Shown here piece after piece: positions 43,574-51,896 of a stretch of 64,000 nt of DNA (the stretch's first letter is position 1; each line of letters opens with the position of its first letter). The position numbers and the translations under genes were made by a program. This DNA comes from Erwinia sp. SLM-02 (GTDB taxonomy: Bacteria > Pseudomonadota > Gammaproteobacteria > Enterobacterales > Enterobacteriaceae). The stretch lies in contig NZ_JAQISN010000001.1 of assembly GCF_037450285.1 (NCBI RefSeq), positions 2,728,001-2,792,000 on the forward strand, written 5' to 3'. Below the pieces are notes generated by a model, which saw only the letters and a program-made list of their open reading frames with translations, ran no database searches and had not been told where the DNA came from.

Positions 43574-44827
43574 TTATGCGTATACCGGGAAGCGTGCGCA
43601 GATATCCAGAACCTGCTTCTTCACGCGCTCGCTCACGCCTTCGTCATTGATATTGTCAAGAATATCGCTGATCCAGCCAGCCAGCTCGCGAACTTCAGCT
43701 TCTTTGAAGCCACGACGGGTGACGGCCGGAGAACCAATACGGATACCGGAAGTGACGAACGGGCTCTTAGGATCGTTAGGCACGCTGTTCTTGTTCACGG
43801 TGATGTTAGCACGGCCCAGCGCGGCGTCGGCTTCTTTACCGGTCAGGTTTTTATCAACCAGATCCAGCAGGAACAGGTGGTTATGGGTACCGCCGGAAAC
43901 CACGTTATAGCCGCGCTCCAGGAACACTTCAACCATCGCCTTAGCGTTTTTAGCAACCTGCTGCTGGTAGGTTTTGAACTCTGGCTCCATCGCTTCTTTG
44001 AACGCCACCGCTTTACCGGCGATAACGTGCATCAGAGGACCACCCTGGCCGCCAGGGAAGACCGCGGAGTTCAGTTTCTTGTACAGATCTTCGTCGCCGC
44101 CCTGCGCCAGGATCAGACCACCACGTGGACCCGCCAGGGTTTTGTGGGTGGTAGAGGTGACGATATGCGCATGAGGAACCGGGTTAGGGTAAACGTCGGC
44201 CGCGATCAGACCCGCAACGTGGGCCATATCAACGAACAGGTAAGCGCCAACGCTGTCAGCGATTTCACGCATTTTAGCCCAGTCGCACACGCCGGAGTAG
44301 GCAGAGAAGCCGCCTACGATCATTTTTGGCTGATGCTGTTTAGCCAGTTCGGCCAGCTCGTTGTAGTCAATTTTGCCGGTTTCGTCGATACCGTAAGGGA
44401 TCACGTTATACAGCTTACCGGACAGGTTTACCGGTGAACCGTGAGTCAGGTGGCCACCGTGCGCCAGGTTCATACCGAGGATGGTGTCACCCGGCTGCAG
44501 CAGCGCGGTATAAACCGCGAAGTTCGCCTGCGAACCCGAGTGCGGCTGCACGTTGGCATAGTCAGCACCGAACAGCGCTTTCGCACGATCGATAGCCAGC
44601 TGCTCAACGATATCCACGTACTCACAGCCGCCGTAGTAGCGTTTACCCGGATACCCTTCGGCATATTTGTTAGTCAGCTGGGATCCCTGAGCCTGCATTA
44701 CACGTGGGCTGGTATAGTTTTCTGAAGCAATCAGTTCGATGTGCTCTTCCTGACGCACTTTCTCCTGCTCCATCGCCTGCCATAAATCGGCATCGTAATC
44801 GGCAATATTCATATCACGCTTTAACAT
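43574..44827 (-). CDS. glyA: Serine hydroxymethyltransferase
   Basis: PLP enzyme converting serine plus tetrahydrofolate to glycine plus methylene-THF, main source of one-carbon units. 417 residues, the E. coli length; PLP lysine in VTSTTHKTLAGPRGG. Start ATG 44827 (MLKRDMNIADYDADLW) has AGGAG 6-7 nt upstream. Divergent from hmp, as in E. coli. Confidence 0.98.
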   Translation of the reverse strand: MLKRDMNIADYDADLWQAMEQEKVRQEEHIELIASENYTSPRVMQAQGSQLTNKYAEGYPGKRYYGGCEYVDIVEQLAIDRAKALFGADYANVQPHSGSQANFAVYTALLQPGDTILGMNLAHGGHLTHGSPVNLSGKLYNVIPYGIDETGKIDYNELAELAKQHQPKMIVGGFSAYSGVCDWAKMREIADSVGAYLFVDMAHVAGLIAADVYPNPVPHAHIVTSTTHKTLAGPRGGLILAQGGDEDLYKKLNSAVFPGGQGGPLMHVIAGKAVAFKEAMEPEFKTYQQQVAKNAKAMVEVFLERGYNVVSGGTHNHLFLLDLVDKNLTGKEADAALGRANITVNKNSVPNDPKSPFVTSGIRIGSPAVTRRGFKEAEVRELAGWISDILDNINDEGVSERVKKQVLDICARFPVYA

Positions 44828-44930
44828 CTGCATCTCCTGACTCAACTGACTTTTAATAAGGAACTTGGGGGTGTTGGGCAACAGTTTAAACTGTTACCCA
44901 GCCGTTGAATAGCACCACGACCGCCTTTTT

Positions 44931-44946
44931 GCGCAAACGATTGGCT
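44931..44946 (-). promoter_or_regulatory. PurR-like operator of glyA
   Basis: AGCCAATCGTTTGCGC on the minus strand matches the PurR consensus in its right half and the known glyA operator pattern, about 100-120 bp upstream of the start. A perfect 14-bp palindrome ACAGTTTAAACTGT lies at 44881-44894 between it and glyA; its role is unknown. The rest of the 319-bp glyA-hmp gap holds the hmp NsrR site. Confidence 0.6.
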
Positions 44947-45103
44947 TCAGAGCCAGCAAGGCTTAGATATGGATTTTGCAAGCGGTTGATCGTGGAGTTT
45001 TCTTCATCATCATGCTGCAGCTTATTCATTAAGCCCTTTTCATCCGCACGGATAAATAACCCTGAAGCCTGAAGGAGTATTTACAATGCCCTCAGGCGTC
45101 AAT

Positions 45104-45126
45104 GAGATGCATTTAAAATACTTGTT
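45104..45126 (+). promoter_or_regulatory. NsrR operator upstream of hmp
   Basis: The site starts GAGATGCATTTAAAATACTT and fits the NsrR consensus AAGATGYATTT-N-AAATRCATCTT closely in its left half. It ends 20 bp before the hmp ATG. NsrR repression relieved by nitric oxide is inferred from similarity to E. coli hmp. Confidence 0.7.
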
Positions 45127-45146
45127 ATAAGATCAGGGGGTTTACC

Positions 45147-46328
45147 ATGTTAGATAATCAAACCATTGCCACCGTCAAATCGACTATTCCCGCGATCCTC
45201 GAACTCGGACCACGTCTGACTGCCCACTTTTACGATCGAATGTTCAGCCACAACCCTGAGCTGAAGGATATTTTCAATATGAGCAATCAGCGCAACGGCC
45301 ACCAGCGGGAAGCGCTGTTTAATGCCGTCTGCGCCTATGCCAGCAATATCGACAATCTGGCCGCCCTCGGCCCGGCCGTTGAAAAAATCGCCCAGAAACA
45401 TACCAGCTTTGCTATCCGCCCTGAGCAATACAATATTGTGGGTACGCATTTGCTGGCCAGCATTGATGAGATGCTGCATCCCGGCGCTGAGGTGCTGGAG
45501 GCCTGGGAAAAAGCCTATGGCGTGCTGGCGGGTATTTTCATTCAGCGTGAAGAACAGATTTACGAGCAGTCTGAGCATAAGACCGGGGGCTGGAGGGGAA
45601 CGCGTGAATTCGTCATCAGCGAGATCGCCCCACAAAGCTCAGTGATCAAGAGCTTTGTGCTGACCCCCGCCGACGGCCAGCCGGTGGCCGGGTATCGCGC
45701 CGGGCAGTATCTTGCCCTGTGGGTTGACGATCCCTCTTTTGAAAACAAAGAGATCCGCCAGTATTCGCTGACCCGCTCTCCCAACGGTAAAAACTATCGC
45801 CTTGCCATACGCCATGAAGAGGGCGGAACGATGTCCAGCTGGCTGCATCAGCAGAAGGTGGGGACGCATCTGCGCGCTGCGCCACCGGCGGGCGATTTCT
45901 TCCTTGATGTGAAGCCGGAAACGCCGGTTACGCTGATTTCTGCCGGCGTGGGGCTGACACCGATGCTGGCGATGCTGCATCAGCTGGCGGAGAACCGACA
46001 CCCGTCGACGGTACAGTGGTTCCACGCCGCCGATAATGGCAACACGCACGCATTTGCCGATGAAGTGACGAAAACCGGAAGCGGCCTGGCGCGGTTCTCG
46101 CAGCATATCTGGTACAGCCATCCTCGCGGGCAGGATAAAGGCAAATTCAACACCCATGGGCTGATTGACCTGCTGCCGCTGGAGTCTCAGCTCAGCGATC
46201 CGGCGATGCAGTATTATCTTTGCGGGCCGGTGGGCTTTATGGAGACGGTGGAGCAGCAGCTGCAGGAACTGGGCATCGCGCATGACCGCATTCATTATGA
46301 AGTTTTTGGCCCGCACAAAGCGCTGTAA
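45147..46328 (+). CDS. hmp: Flavohaemoglobin, nitric oxide dioxygenase
   Basis: Oxidises NO to nitrate with NAD(P)H; main aerobic NO detoxifier. 393 residues. Globin domain with proximal His85 and Tyr95, FAD domain with RQYSLTRSP (about 205), then the NAD-binding domain with SAGVGLTPMLAML and the terminal YEVFGPHK. AGGGGG precedes the start. Confidence 0.97.
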   Translation: MLDNQTIATVKSTIPAILELGPRLTAHFYDRMFSHNPELKDIFNMSNQRNGHQREALFNAVCAYASNIDNLAALGPAVEKIAQKHTSFAIRPEQYNIVGTHLLASIDEMLHPGAEVLEAWEKAYGVLAGIFIQREEQIYEQSEHKTGGWRGTREFVISEIAPQSSVIKSFVLTPADGQPVAGYRAGQYLALWVDDPSFENKEIRQYSLTRSPNGKNYRLAIRHEEGGTMSSWLHQQKVGTHLRAAPPAGDFFLDVKPETPVTLISAGVGLTPMLAMLHQLAENRHPSTVQWFHAADNGNTHAFADEVTKTGSGLARFSQHIWYSHPRGQDKGKFNTHGLIDLLPLESQLSDPAMQYYLCGPVGFMETVEQQLQELGIAHDRIHYEVFGPHKAL

Positions 46329-46360
46329 GCAGCAACGCTGCCGACCGTAACGCAGAAATG

Positions 46361-46388
46361 AACAGGGCCTGAATATTCAGGCCCTGTT
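46361..46388. terminator. Terminator between hmp and glnB
   Basis: AACAGGGCCTGAA-TA-TTCAGGCCCTGTT, a perfect 13-bp stem between the convergent genes; flanking T tracts are short. Confidence 0.75.
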
Positions 46389-46408
46389 TGGCGCGTGAAG
46401 GGCAGCGA

Positions 46409-46747
46409 TTAAATCGCCTCTTCGTCCTCTTCACCGGTGCGGATACGCACAACGCGCGCCACATCAAACACGAAGATTTTCCCGTCGCCGATTTTACCGG
46501 TCTGCGCGGTGTTCATGATGGTATCGACACAGGTATCAACAATGTCATCCGCCACAACAATCTCAATTTTTACCTTAGGTAAAAAGTCGACCATGTACTC
46601 GGCACCGCGGTACAGCTCGGTGTGCCCTTTCTGACGACCAAAACCTTTCACTTCCGTTACCGTCATACCGGTGATGCCGACTTCCGCCAGCGCTTCGCGC
46701 ACGTCATCCAGTTTGAACGGCTTAATAATTGCATCGATCTTTTTCAT
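46409..46747 (-). CDS. glnB: Nitrogen regulatory protein P-II
   Basis: Trimeric sensor of 2-oxoglutarate and ATP/ADP controlling NtrB and GlnE. 112 residues, exact family length. T-loop with uridylylation site Tyr51 (TELYRGAEYMVDF), B-loop TGKIGDGKIFV. Normal place downstream of glrR. Confidence 0.98.
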   Translation of the reverse strand: MKKIDAIIKPFKLDDVREALAEVGITGMTVTEVKGFGRQKGHTELYRGAEYMVDFLPKVKIEIVVADDIVDTCVDTIMNTAQTGKIGDGKIFVFDVARVVRIRTGEEDEEAI

Positions 46748-46884
46748 AGCAGACCCTTATTTCTCCCTCCGGTATCGGACGGGTAATCAACGATTAACTT
46801 CACCGGACAGGTCACGCGGCGCGGTCTGTCTCTTTTTTCAGGCAGCTAAACTACCATAATTGATAGTGAAAACGGCACTGAAAA

Positions 46885-48219
46885 TTACTCTTTAAAATCG
46901 GCAGCATCCAGTTCATGCCGCGACAGCAGCTTATAAAATTCGGTGCGATTGCGCCCCGCCATTCGGGCGGCATTGGTCACGTTGCCTTTGGTCATCTGCA
47001 GCAGCTTGCGCAGATAGTTAAGCTCAAACTGATTACGCGCCTCCGCAAACGTCGGCAGCGCGGTATTTTCTCCGGCCAGCGCCTGCTCAACCAGCGCTTC
47101 ACCGATCACCGGCGCCGACGTCAGCGCCACGCACTGCTCAATCACATTCACCAGCTGGCGCACGTTCCCCGGCCAGCTGGCGGCCATCAGGCGGTGCATG
47201 GCATCGCTGGAGAAACTGCGGACAAACGGCTTGTGCCGCGCGGCCGACTGCTTGAGTAGATGATTGGCCAGCAGCGGTATATCTTCAGCCCGTTCATGCA
47301 GGGCCGGGATTTTCAGATTGACCACATTTAAACGATAGAACAGATCTTCGCGAAACTCTTTTTTCTCCATCGCTTTTGGCAGGTCGCGGTGGGTGGCGGA
47401 GATAATACGCACGTCAATGTCCAGATCGCGATTGCTGCCCAGCGGGCGGACTTTACGCTCCTGCAGCACGCGCAGCAGTTTTACCTGCAGCGCCGGGGGC
47501 ATATCGCCGATTTCGTCCAGAAATAATGTCCCCCCTTCCGCGGCCTGGAACAGCCCTTCCCGGCTGCTTACCGCACCGGTAAAGGCCCCTTTCGCATGAC
47601 CAAACAGTTCGGATTCCAGCAGCTGTTCCGGCAGCGCGCCGCAGTTGATGGCGATAAACGCTTTGCCCGCACGCGGGCTGGCGGCGTGGATCGCCTGTGC
47701 CAGGATCTCCTTCCCCGTCCCGCTCTGACCATTGATCAACACGCTGACGTCCGAATGCGCCACCATGCGTGCCTGTTCCAGCAGGCGCAGCATCAGCGGG
47801 CTGCGGGTTACGATATTTTCGCTCCACGCTTCGTCGGCGTTGGGTGCGCGGTGCGCCAGCGCTTCATCAATGGCCTTATACAGCGCATCGCGATCTACCG
47901 GTTTGGTCAGGAAACTGAAAACGCCCTGCTGCGTCGCGGCGACGGCATCGGGGATGGAACCGTGGGCGGTCAGAATGATCACCGGCATACCGGGGTGGCG
48001 TTTCTGGATTTCGGCAAACAGTGCCATCCCATCCATTTCGTCCATACGCAGGTCGCTGATCGCCAGATCGATAGTTTCACGATCCAGCACCCGCAGCGCT
48101 TCCGGCCCGCTTTCAGCGGTGGTGACGGCAAAACCCTCACTGCTGAGGCGCATGCCGAGAAGTTTAAGCAGGCTGGGATCGTCATCCACCAGCAGCAGGC
48201 GGGCTGATTTTTTCATCAT
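46885..48219 (-). CDS. glrR: Two-component response regulator GlrR (sigma54 activator)
   Basis: 444 residues: receiver domain with phospho-acceptor Asp56, AAA+ domain with Walker A GQSGTGKE, the sigma54 contact loop GAFTGA and Walker B GTLFLDEIGD, then a C-terminal Fis-type HTH (GNVTNAARMAGRNRTEFYKLL). It activates glmY from a sigma54 promoter, and matching sites are present at 50808-50921. Its start overlaps glrG by 4 nt. Confidence 0.97.
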   Translation of the reverse strand: MMKKSARLLLVDDDPSLLKLLGMRLSSEGFAVTTAESGPEALRVLDRETIDLAISDLRMDEMDGMALFAEIQKRHPGMPVIILTAHGSIPDAVAATQQGVFSFLTKPVDRDALYKAIDEALAHRAPNADEAWSENIVTRSPLMLRLLEQARMVAHSDVSVLINGQSGTGKEILAQAIHAASPRAGKAFIAINCGALPEQLLESELFGHAKGAFTGAVSSREGLFQAAEGGTLFLDEIGDMPPALQVKLLRVLQERKVRPLGSNRDLDIDVRIISATHRDLPKAMEKKEFREDLFYRLNVVNLKIPALHERAEDIPLLANHLLKQSAARHKPFVRSFSSDAMHRLMAASWPGNVRQLVNVIEQCVALTSAPVIGEALVEQALAGENTALPTFAEARNQFELNYLRKLLQMTKGNVTNAARMAGRNRTEFYKLLSRHELDAADFKE

Positions 48220-48956
48220 GGCGTGGCATCGTCCTCTGATTTAGTGTCGGGTATTGTTGCCTCATCCGGCGCGGATTTATCCGCTGCGTGGCTGCTGTCA
48301 GACGCATCAGGCGAACGCCGTGATGAGAGCTGACGCTCAATATCGGTCAGGGAATCCAGCTTGCGGCGGGTTACCGCCAGTTCCTGATTCAGCGCGATCT
48401 CCTGCTGGCGGAGTGCATCAAGCTGCGCATCGCTGGTCTGCTGCAGGGTGGCGTAGCGCGTGCGCTCCGCTGACAGCTGCAGCAGCGATCCCTGCCCTTC
48501 CCGCCACATAGCCAGCAGCGGGCGAACGGCGGCAGGATAGTCGTAGCCGTAGTCATCAAGACGCTGCAGGTACTGACGGCGTTCCATCGGCGTGACGTTA
48601 CCGTTACTCAGCAGAACGGCCTGTTTAAAACGGCTCTGCCAGTTATCCGCCGGCCAGCGGCGTGCTTCGGCGCGGGCATCGGCAGGCGACAGGCGCTGGG
48701 CACAGTCCATCGCCCGCAGCCAGTAAAGCGGATTATTGACTACCAGCCCGGTATTAAAGGCCCAGATCTGCCCGCAGGATACCGTCTGGAAATCCACAAC
48801 GTGGTGTTCGGATTCGCTGAGGGAATCGTGCGTCAGACTGCTGCTTTTTTCCGGCACCTGGCTACAGCCCAGTACCAGTGAAACCAGCAGTGACACCGCA
48901 GCGAGTTTGCCGGTTCGATCCAGAGACAACAGAGCAGATAAAGGTGAAAAGCGCAT
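48216..48956 (-). CDS. qseG: Outer-membrane lipoprotein QseG (YfhG)
   Basis: Middle gene of glrK-qseG-glrR; in enterobacteria it interacts with the sensor kinase. 246 residues; a long signal ending in lipobox LVLGC (Cys31), a folded region with RAMDCAQRLSPADARAEARRW, a coiled coil (DAQLDALRQQEIALNQELAV) and a charged disordered tail. Confidence 0.9.
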   Translation of the reverse strand: MRFSPLSALLSLDRTGKLAAVSLLVSLVLGCSQVPEKSSSLTHDSLSESEHHVVDFQTVSCGQIWAFNTGLVVNNPLYWLRAMDCAQRLSPADARAEARRWPADNWQSRFKQAVLLSNGNVTPMERRQYLQRLDDYGYDYPAAVRPLLAMWREGQGSLLQLSAERTRYATLQQTSDAQLDALRQQEIALNQELAVTRRKLDSLTDIERQLSSRRSPDASDSSHAADKSAPDEATIPDTKSEDDATP

Positions 48957-48958
48957 GA

Positions 48959-50386
48959 CTAGTCATTCCCGGCGGTGGTATTTAATTCGATACGAAAGCA
49001 GACATCCGCTTCCTTACTGTCAACCAGCTGTAAATCGCCCTGCAGACGCTGCAGGCAATCCCTGGCGATGCTCAACCCCAGCCCACTGCCTTTGACCGCC
49101 CCCTTTCGCTGCATGTTGCCCTGAAAGAAGGGTTCGAAGATCATTGCCCGCTCTGCGGCCGGGATGGGCGTGCCGGTATTGGCAACTTCAATGATTGCCC
49201 GGTCCCCCTGCTGGCGGCTGCGGACCCAGATCTGGCCTGATTCTGCGCCGTAGTGTACAGCATTGGAATAGAGATTATCGATCGCCCGCAGCAACAACGT
49301 GGGTTCAGCCCGACAGCTTGCAAGCTGAAGATCGATGTTGGTATGCATCATCTTGGCGCGAGCGGTCAGATTGTGGCTGGCAACCAGCGTTTCTACCAGC
49401 GGGGCCAGCGGCACATCTTCGAGCGGTAGCGGGCCATCGGCCAGCCGGCGGTTATATTCCAGCAGCTGTTCAATCAGCGTTTGCAGGCGGCGGCTGCTGT
49501 CATTAAGAATGCTGACCACCTCTTTCTGGTCCGCGGTTAACGGGCCAGCTATCTGATCGGCCAGCAGTTCCGTCCCTTCGCGCATGCTGGCCAGTGGCGT
49601 TTTCAGCTCGTGAGAGATGTGGCGCAGGAATTCATGGCGCTGAGACTCAAGCCAGGTCAGGCGCTCGCTCAGCCACAGAATACGCTGCCCGAGGGAGCGT
49701 ATTTCTCGCGGCCCTTTAAACATCAGGTCCTGCTCAAGGTGCTGCCCTTCGCCCAGGCGGTTAATCATCCGCTCAACGGCTTTGACCGGCCCGATGATCA
49801 TACGGGTAAACAGCACCACCAGCCCGAGGCTGAGCAGGAACAGCGTCAGAGCCTGCCAGCCAAAGTACTGGCCCCGATCGGCAATTTCACGCTGCAGCTG
49901 TAAACCACGCGAGAACACCACTTCACGGGTGGTCTGCACCAGCTGCGCATTGGCGGAGGAGAATGCCTCCAGCTGTTCGGCGGCCGCTTTTACCGGCGTG
50001 CTGTTGTCGCATTTTATCTGGCTTAACTGAGTCAGACTTTGACGCAGCGCCTGGTAGGTGCGGATGTCCGGTAGCACCGGCGCGTGGGCATCGAGCATTT
50101 GCGAATAGCGGCTGTGCTGGGTTTGATACAGCTTTTGCAGCATCGGGTTATCCAGTACGCAGTACTGACGGTAGCTGCGCTCCAGTTCCAGCGCGGTACG
50201 CGCCATCGCCTCACTGCGCCGCACATCGGTCAGGGTGGTGCGGTTGGTATCCGCCGCACGGTCGCTCAGCGCAGACAGGCTTTCCCAGGCCTGCCATGCC
50301 AGCACCAGCAGCGGCAACAGCACCAGTAAAAACGCCATCAGCACCAGCTGACGCAGGGATCGTGGAAACAGACGCCATTTCTTCAC
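48959..50386 (-). CDS. glrK: Sensor histidine kinase GlrK (QseE)
   Basis: Membrane histidine kinase, 475 residues. Two membrane spans (about 12-34 and 170-192) enclose a periplasmic helical domain; HAMP linker; HisKA with phospho-site HISHELKTPLASM; HATPase with N box DNLYSNAVHYG, and G boxes GSGLGLSIARD. Adjacent to glmY on the same strand, the order seen in E. coli. Confidence 0.96.
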   Translation of the reverse strand: MKKWRLFPRSLRQLVLMAFLLVLLPLLVLAWQAWESLSALSDRAADTNRTTLTDVRRSEAMARTALELERSYRQYCVLDNPMLQKLYQTQHSRYSQMLDAHAPVLPDIRTYQALRQSLTQLSQIKCDNSTPVKAAAEQLEAFSSANAQLVQTTREVVFSRGLQLQREIADRGQYFGWQALTLFLLSLGLVVLFTRMIIGPVKAVERMINRLGEGQHLEQDLMFKGPREIRSLGQRILWLSERLTWLESQRHEFLRHISHELKTPLASMREGTELLADQIAGPLTADQKEVVSILNDSSRRLQTLIEQLLEYNRRLADGPLPLEDVPLAPLVETLVASHNLTARAKMMHTNIDLQLASCRAEPTLLLRAIDNLYSNAVHYGAESGQIWVRSRQQGDRAIIEVANTGTPIPAAERAMIFEPFFQGNMQRKGAVKGSGLGLSIARDCLQRLQGDLQLVDSKEADVCFRIELNTTAGND

Positions 50387-50459
50387 GGAAGGATCTCTTG
50401 TTCAGGTTATCTGTGATGCTAGCGGAGAGTGGGCGACGAGGAAAGCGAAGCGATGAAAT

Positions 50460-50683
50460 GAAAATGGCCGGTTCACTGAACCGGCCATTGGGCGACGCTG
50501 CAGGTGAGCAGCGAGGCTGAATAGGTGGAGCCTAACTCAACGTTGCGTCCGATGTTTGATAACGTCACAGAGTGAACGATTATCGGTGGGGTGGACGACA
50601 GGCTCCGTTTTGTGCGTCATTCTGGGCGTTATGGGCACTTGACCGCTTGCGCAGGGCTGTCATAACCAGGTGAATGAGCCGCT
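50460..50683 (-). ncRNA. glmY: Small RNA GlmY
   Basis: The minus strand beginning at about 50683 reads AGCGGCTCATTCACCTGGTT, matching the 5' end of enterobacterial GlmY, and it lies in the same purL-glrK gap. GlmY sequesters RapZ so that GlmZ is spared and glmS is expressed. The 3' end is set at the hairpin AATGGCCGGTTCA/TGAACCGGCCATT (50463-50489), giving about 220 nt, longer than the E. coli 184-nt transcript; the exact end is uncertain. Confidence 0.85.
50463..50489 (-). terminator. glmY terminator
   Basis: A 13-bp perfect stem, then TTTTCATTTCAT on the minus strand, between glmY and glrK. Confidence 0.75.
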
Positions 50684-50689
50684 GAATAG

Positions 50690-50710
50690 ATTATAGCAAT
50701 CATCGTGCCA
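50690..50710 (-). promoter_or_regulatory. Overlapping sigma54 and sigma70 promoters of glmY
   Basis: TGGCACGATGATTGCT (50710-50695) is a near-perfect sigma54 -24/-12 element; TATAAT (50695-50690) overlaps its end and serves as a sigma70 -10. The same overlap is known in E. coli glmY. Confidence 0.88.
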
Positions 50711-50807
50711 GTTTTACAATTCATGTTTTAACTTATTATAAAACGGTGATTTTTAGGGTGGAGCTAAGTTTTATTGTGGACCATTTTGACCAGTCGGTCC
50801 GGCGAAG

Positions 50808-50921
50808 TGTCGCTGAAAAGTAACACTTTTGGCGATGTGCGAAACGTGCCATCTAAATCAATGAGTTAAATGTCGCCGTTTGGAGACAGTGATTTGGGGC
50901 GATTGTCGGGGAAATGCAACA
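50808..50921 (-). promoter_or_regulatory. Three GlrR binding sites upstream of glmY
   Basis: Matches to TGTC-N10-GACA: 50808-50825 (TGTC...AACA), 50871-50888 (TGTC...GACA, perfect) and 50904-50921 (TGTC...AACA), about 125-240 bp upstream of the transcript start, the usual enhancer distance. The intervening AT-rich stretch (50711-50807) may bind IHF. Confidence 0.7.
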
Positions 50922-51035
50922 GAGGGAGATGGGGATAGCGGCGGCGCTGGTTAATGGGGTGCAGAAGGCTTAGGTGCTGGTGATTATGATGCTGACGATC
51001 TCGGGGCAGGCGCGAACGGGGTGGGGCTGGGAAAC

Positions 51036-51132
51036 GGGCGGGTCCTCGCGCCACGCGTTGCGTGGTGCCTTCTCTTCAGTCGGGAGCCTTTGCGGACCGC
51101 CGCAGACGGGGCGTCCTGCCCCGGCTGCGCCT
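51036..51132 (-). repeat. Structured intergenic repeat, partial unit
   Basis: About half of the repeat seen at 4049, same strand sense. On the minus strand it keeps hairpin CGGGGC-AGGAC-GCCCCG and hairpin CCACGC-AAC-GCGTGG followed by CGCGAGGACC (51050-51041); the distal half and the terminal stem are missing. The 332 bp from 51133 to 51464 show no recognisable gene or repeat. Confidence 0.65.
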
Positions 51133-51464
51133 TTTGCTATCGAAGTCGCTGCTTAACAGATCGTCTTTCGACATTCTGATGAAACCTGTGCGCATTTTAC
51201 GATTGGCTTTATTAAACGACTTATCATCAAATTCCGTTCGCTGGACTTTCTGACAGAATGGCATTCAGGCTTCGTAGCAGACGATGAGCATCGGTTATCT
51301 TTTCAATACCAGTGAACAAATCCAACTCGGACAAAGAGACAGAAACCGGCAGAGACACCCACTAGCCATTCAGCTAATGAAAGCGAAATCAACTTGCCGA
51401 CCAGGTTAATACTCATGACTAACCCCGTCTCAATTCAGATAAGAAGCGACGGCGATTTCTGGAA

Positions 51465-51666
51465 GAGGGCCAGCCTGGGCAGCTGCCGGGCAATCCGCAG
51501 CGCTGAGGTGCAGGCAGCGGGACCGGAGAGACCGGCAGGGATGCCGGGCTCAGGCGCGGCGCGGGCAGGACGCCCGCTCCACGCCGATCCGCAAGGCCCG
51601 ATGCCGAAACCGAAGGCACCGCAAAGCGGCGCGAGGACCGCCCGGCAGCTGCCCAGGCTGGCCCTC
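51465..51666 (+). repeat. Structured intergenic repeat, unit 3
   Basis: A 202-bp element bounded by a perfect 27-bp inverted repeat (51465-51491 and 51640-51666). Inside, on the plus strand: AATCCGCAGCGCTGAGG, hairpin CCGGC-AGGGAT-GCCGG, hairpin GCGGGC-AGGAC-GCCCGC, hairpin CCGC-AAA-GCGG and CGCGAGGACC (51630-51639). It is in inverted orientation to the partial unit at 51036. Confidence 0.78.
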
Positions 51667-51675
51667 GTTCACCGT

Positions 51676-51756
51676 AACGCCAGCAACGCCAGCAACGCCA
51701 GCAACGCCAGCAACGCCAGCAACGCCAGCAACGCCAGCAACGCCAGCAACGCCAGA
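51676..51756 (+). repeat. 9-bp tandem repeat, nine copies
   Basis: Eight perfect copies of AACGCCAGC and a ninth ending in A, immediately after repeat unit 3. Copy number is likely to vary between strains. It lies in noncoding sequence between unit 3 and the purL terminator. Confidence 0.95.
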
Positions 51757-51813
51757 TATTCCAGCACAGCCCGTAATCATGCCACCAGCCCCAGTACCGG
51801 AAATTTCACTAAA

Positions 51814-51847
51814 AAAAAGCCACCATCCCAAAGGATAGTGGCTTTTT
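51814..51847 (-). terminator. purL terminator
   Basis: AAAAAGCCAC/GTGGCTTTTT outer stem extended by an ATCC/GGAT pair after a one-base mismatch; about 50 bp beyond the purL stop. Confidence 0.88.
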
Positions 51848-51896
51848 CAAACCTGCCATTAGCCCGCTGATTTACAGCAGGCTACTCACACAGATA

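Noticed and set aside
51076..51264. 62-codon minus-strand frame rich in Lys/Arg
   Set aside because: No start signal or recognisable family; partly overlaps the partial repeat unit.
51676..51756. Possible CRISPR-like array
   Set aside because: Units are contiguous 9-mers without spacers and no cas genes are near.
51394..51870. 158-codon open frame with an Asn-Ala-Ser repeat
   Set aside because: It runs through repeat unit 3, the 9-bp tandem array and the purL terminator; no start signal or family resemblance. The open frame results from a repeat length divisible by three.
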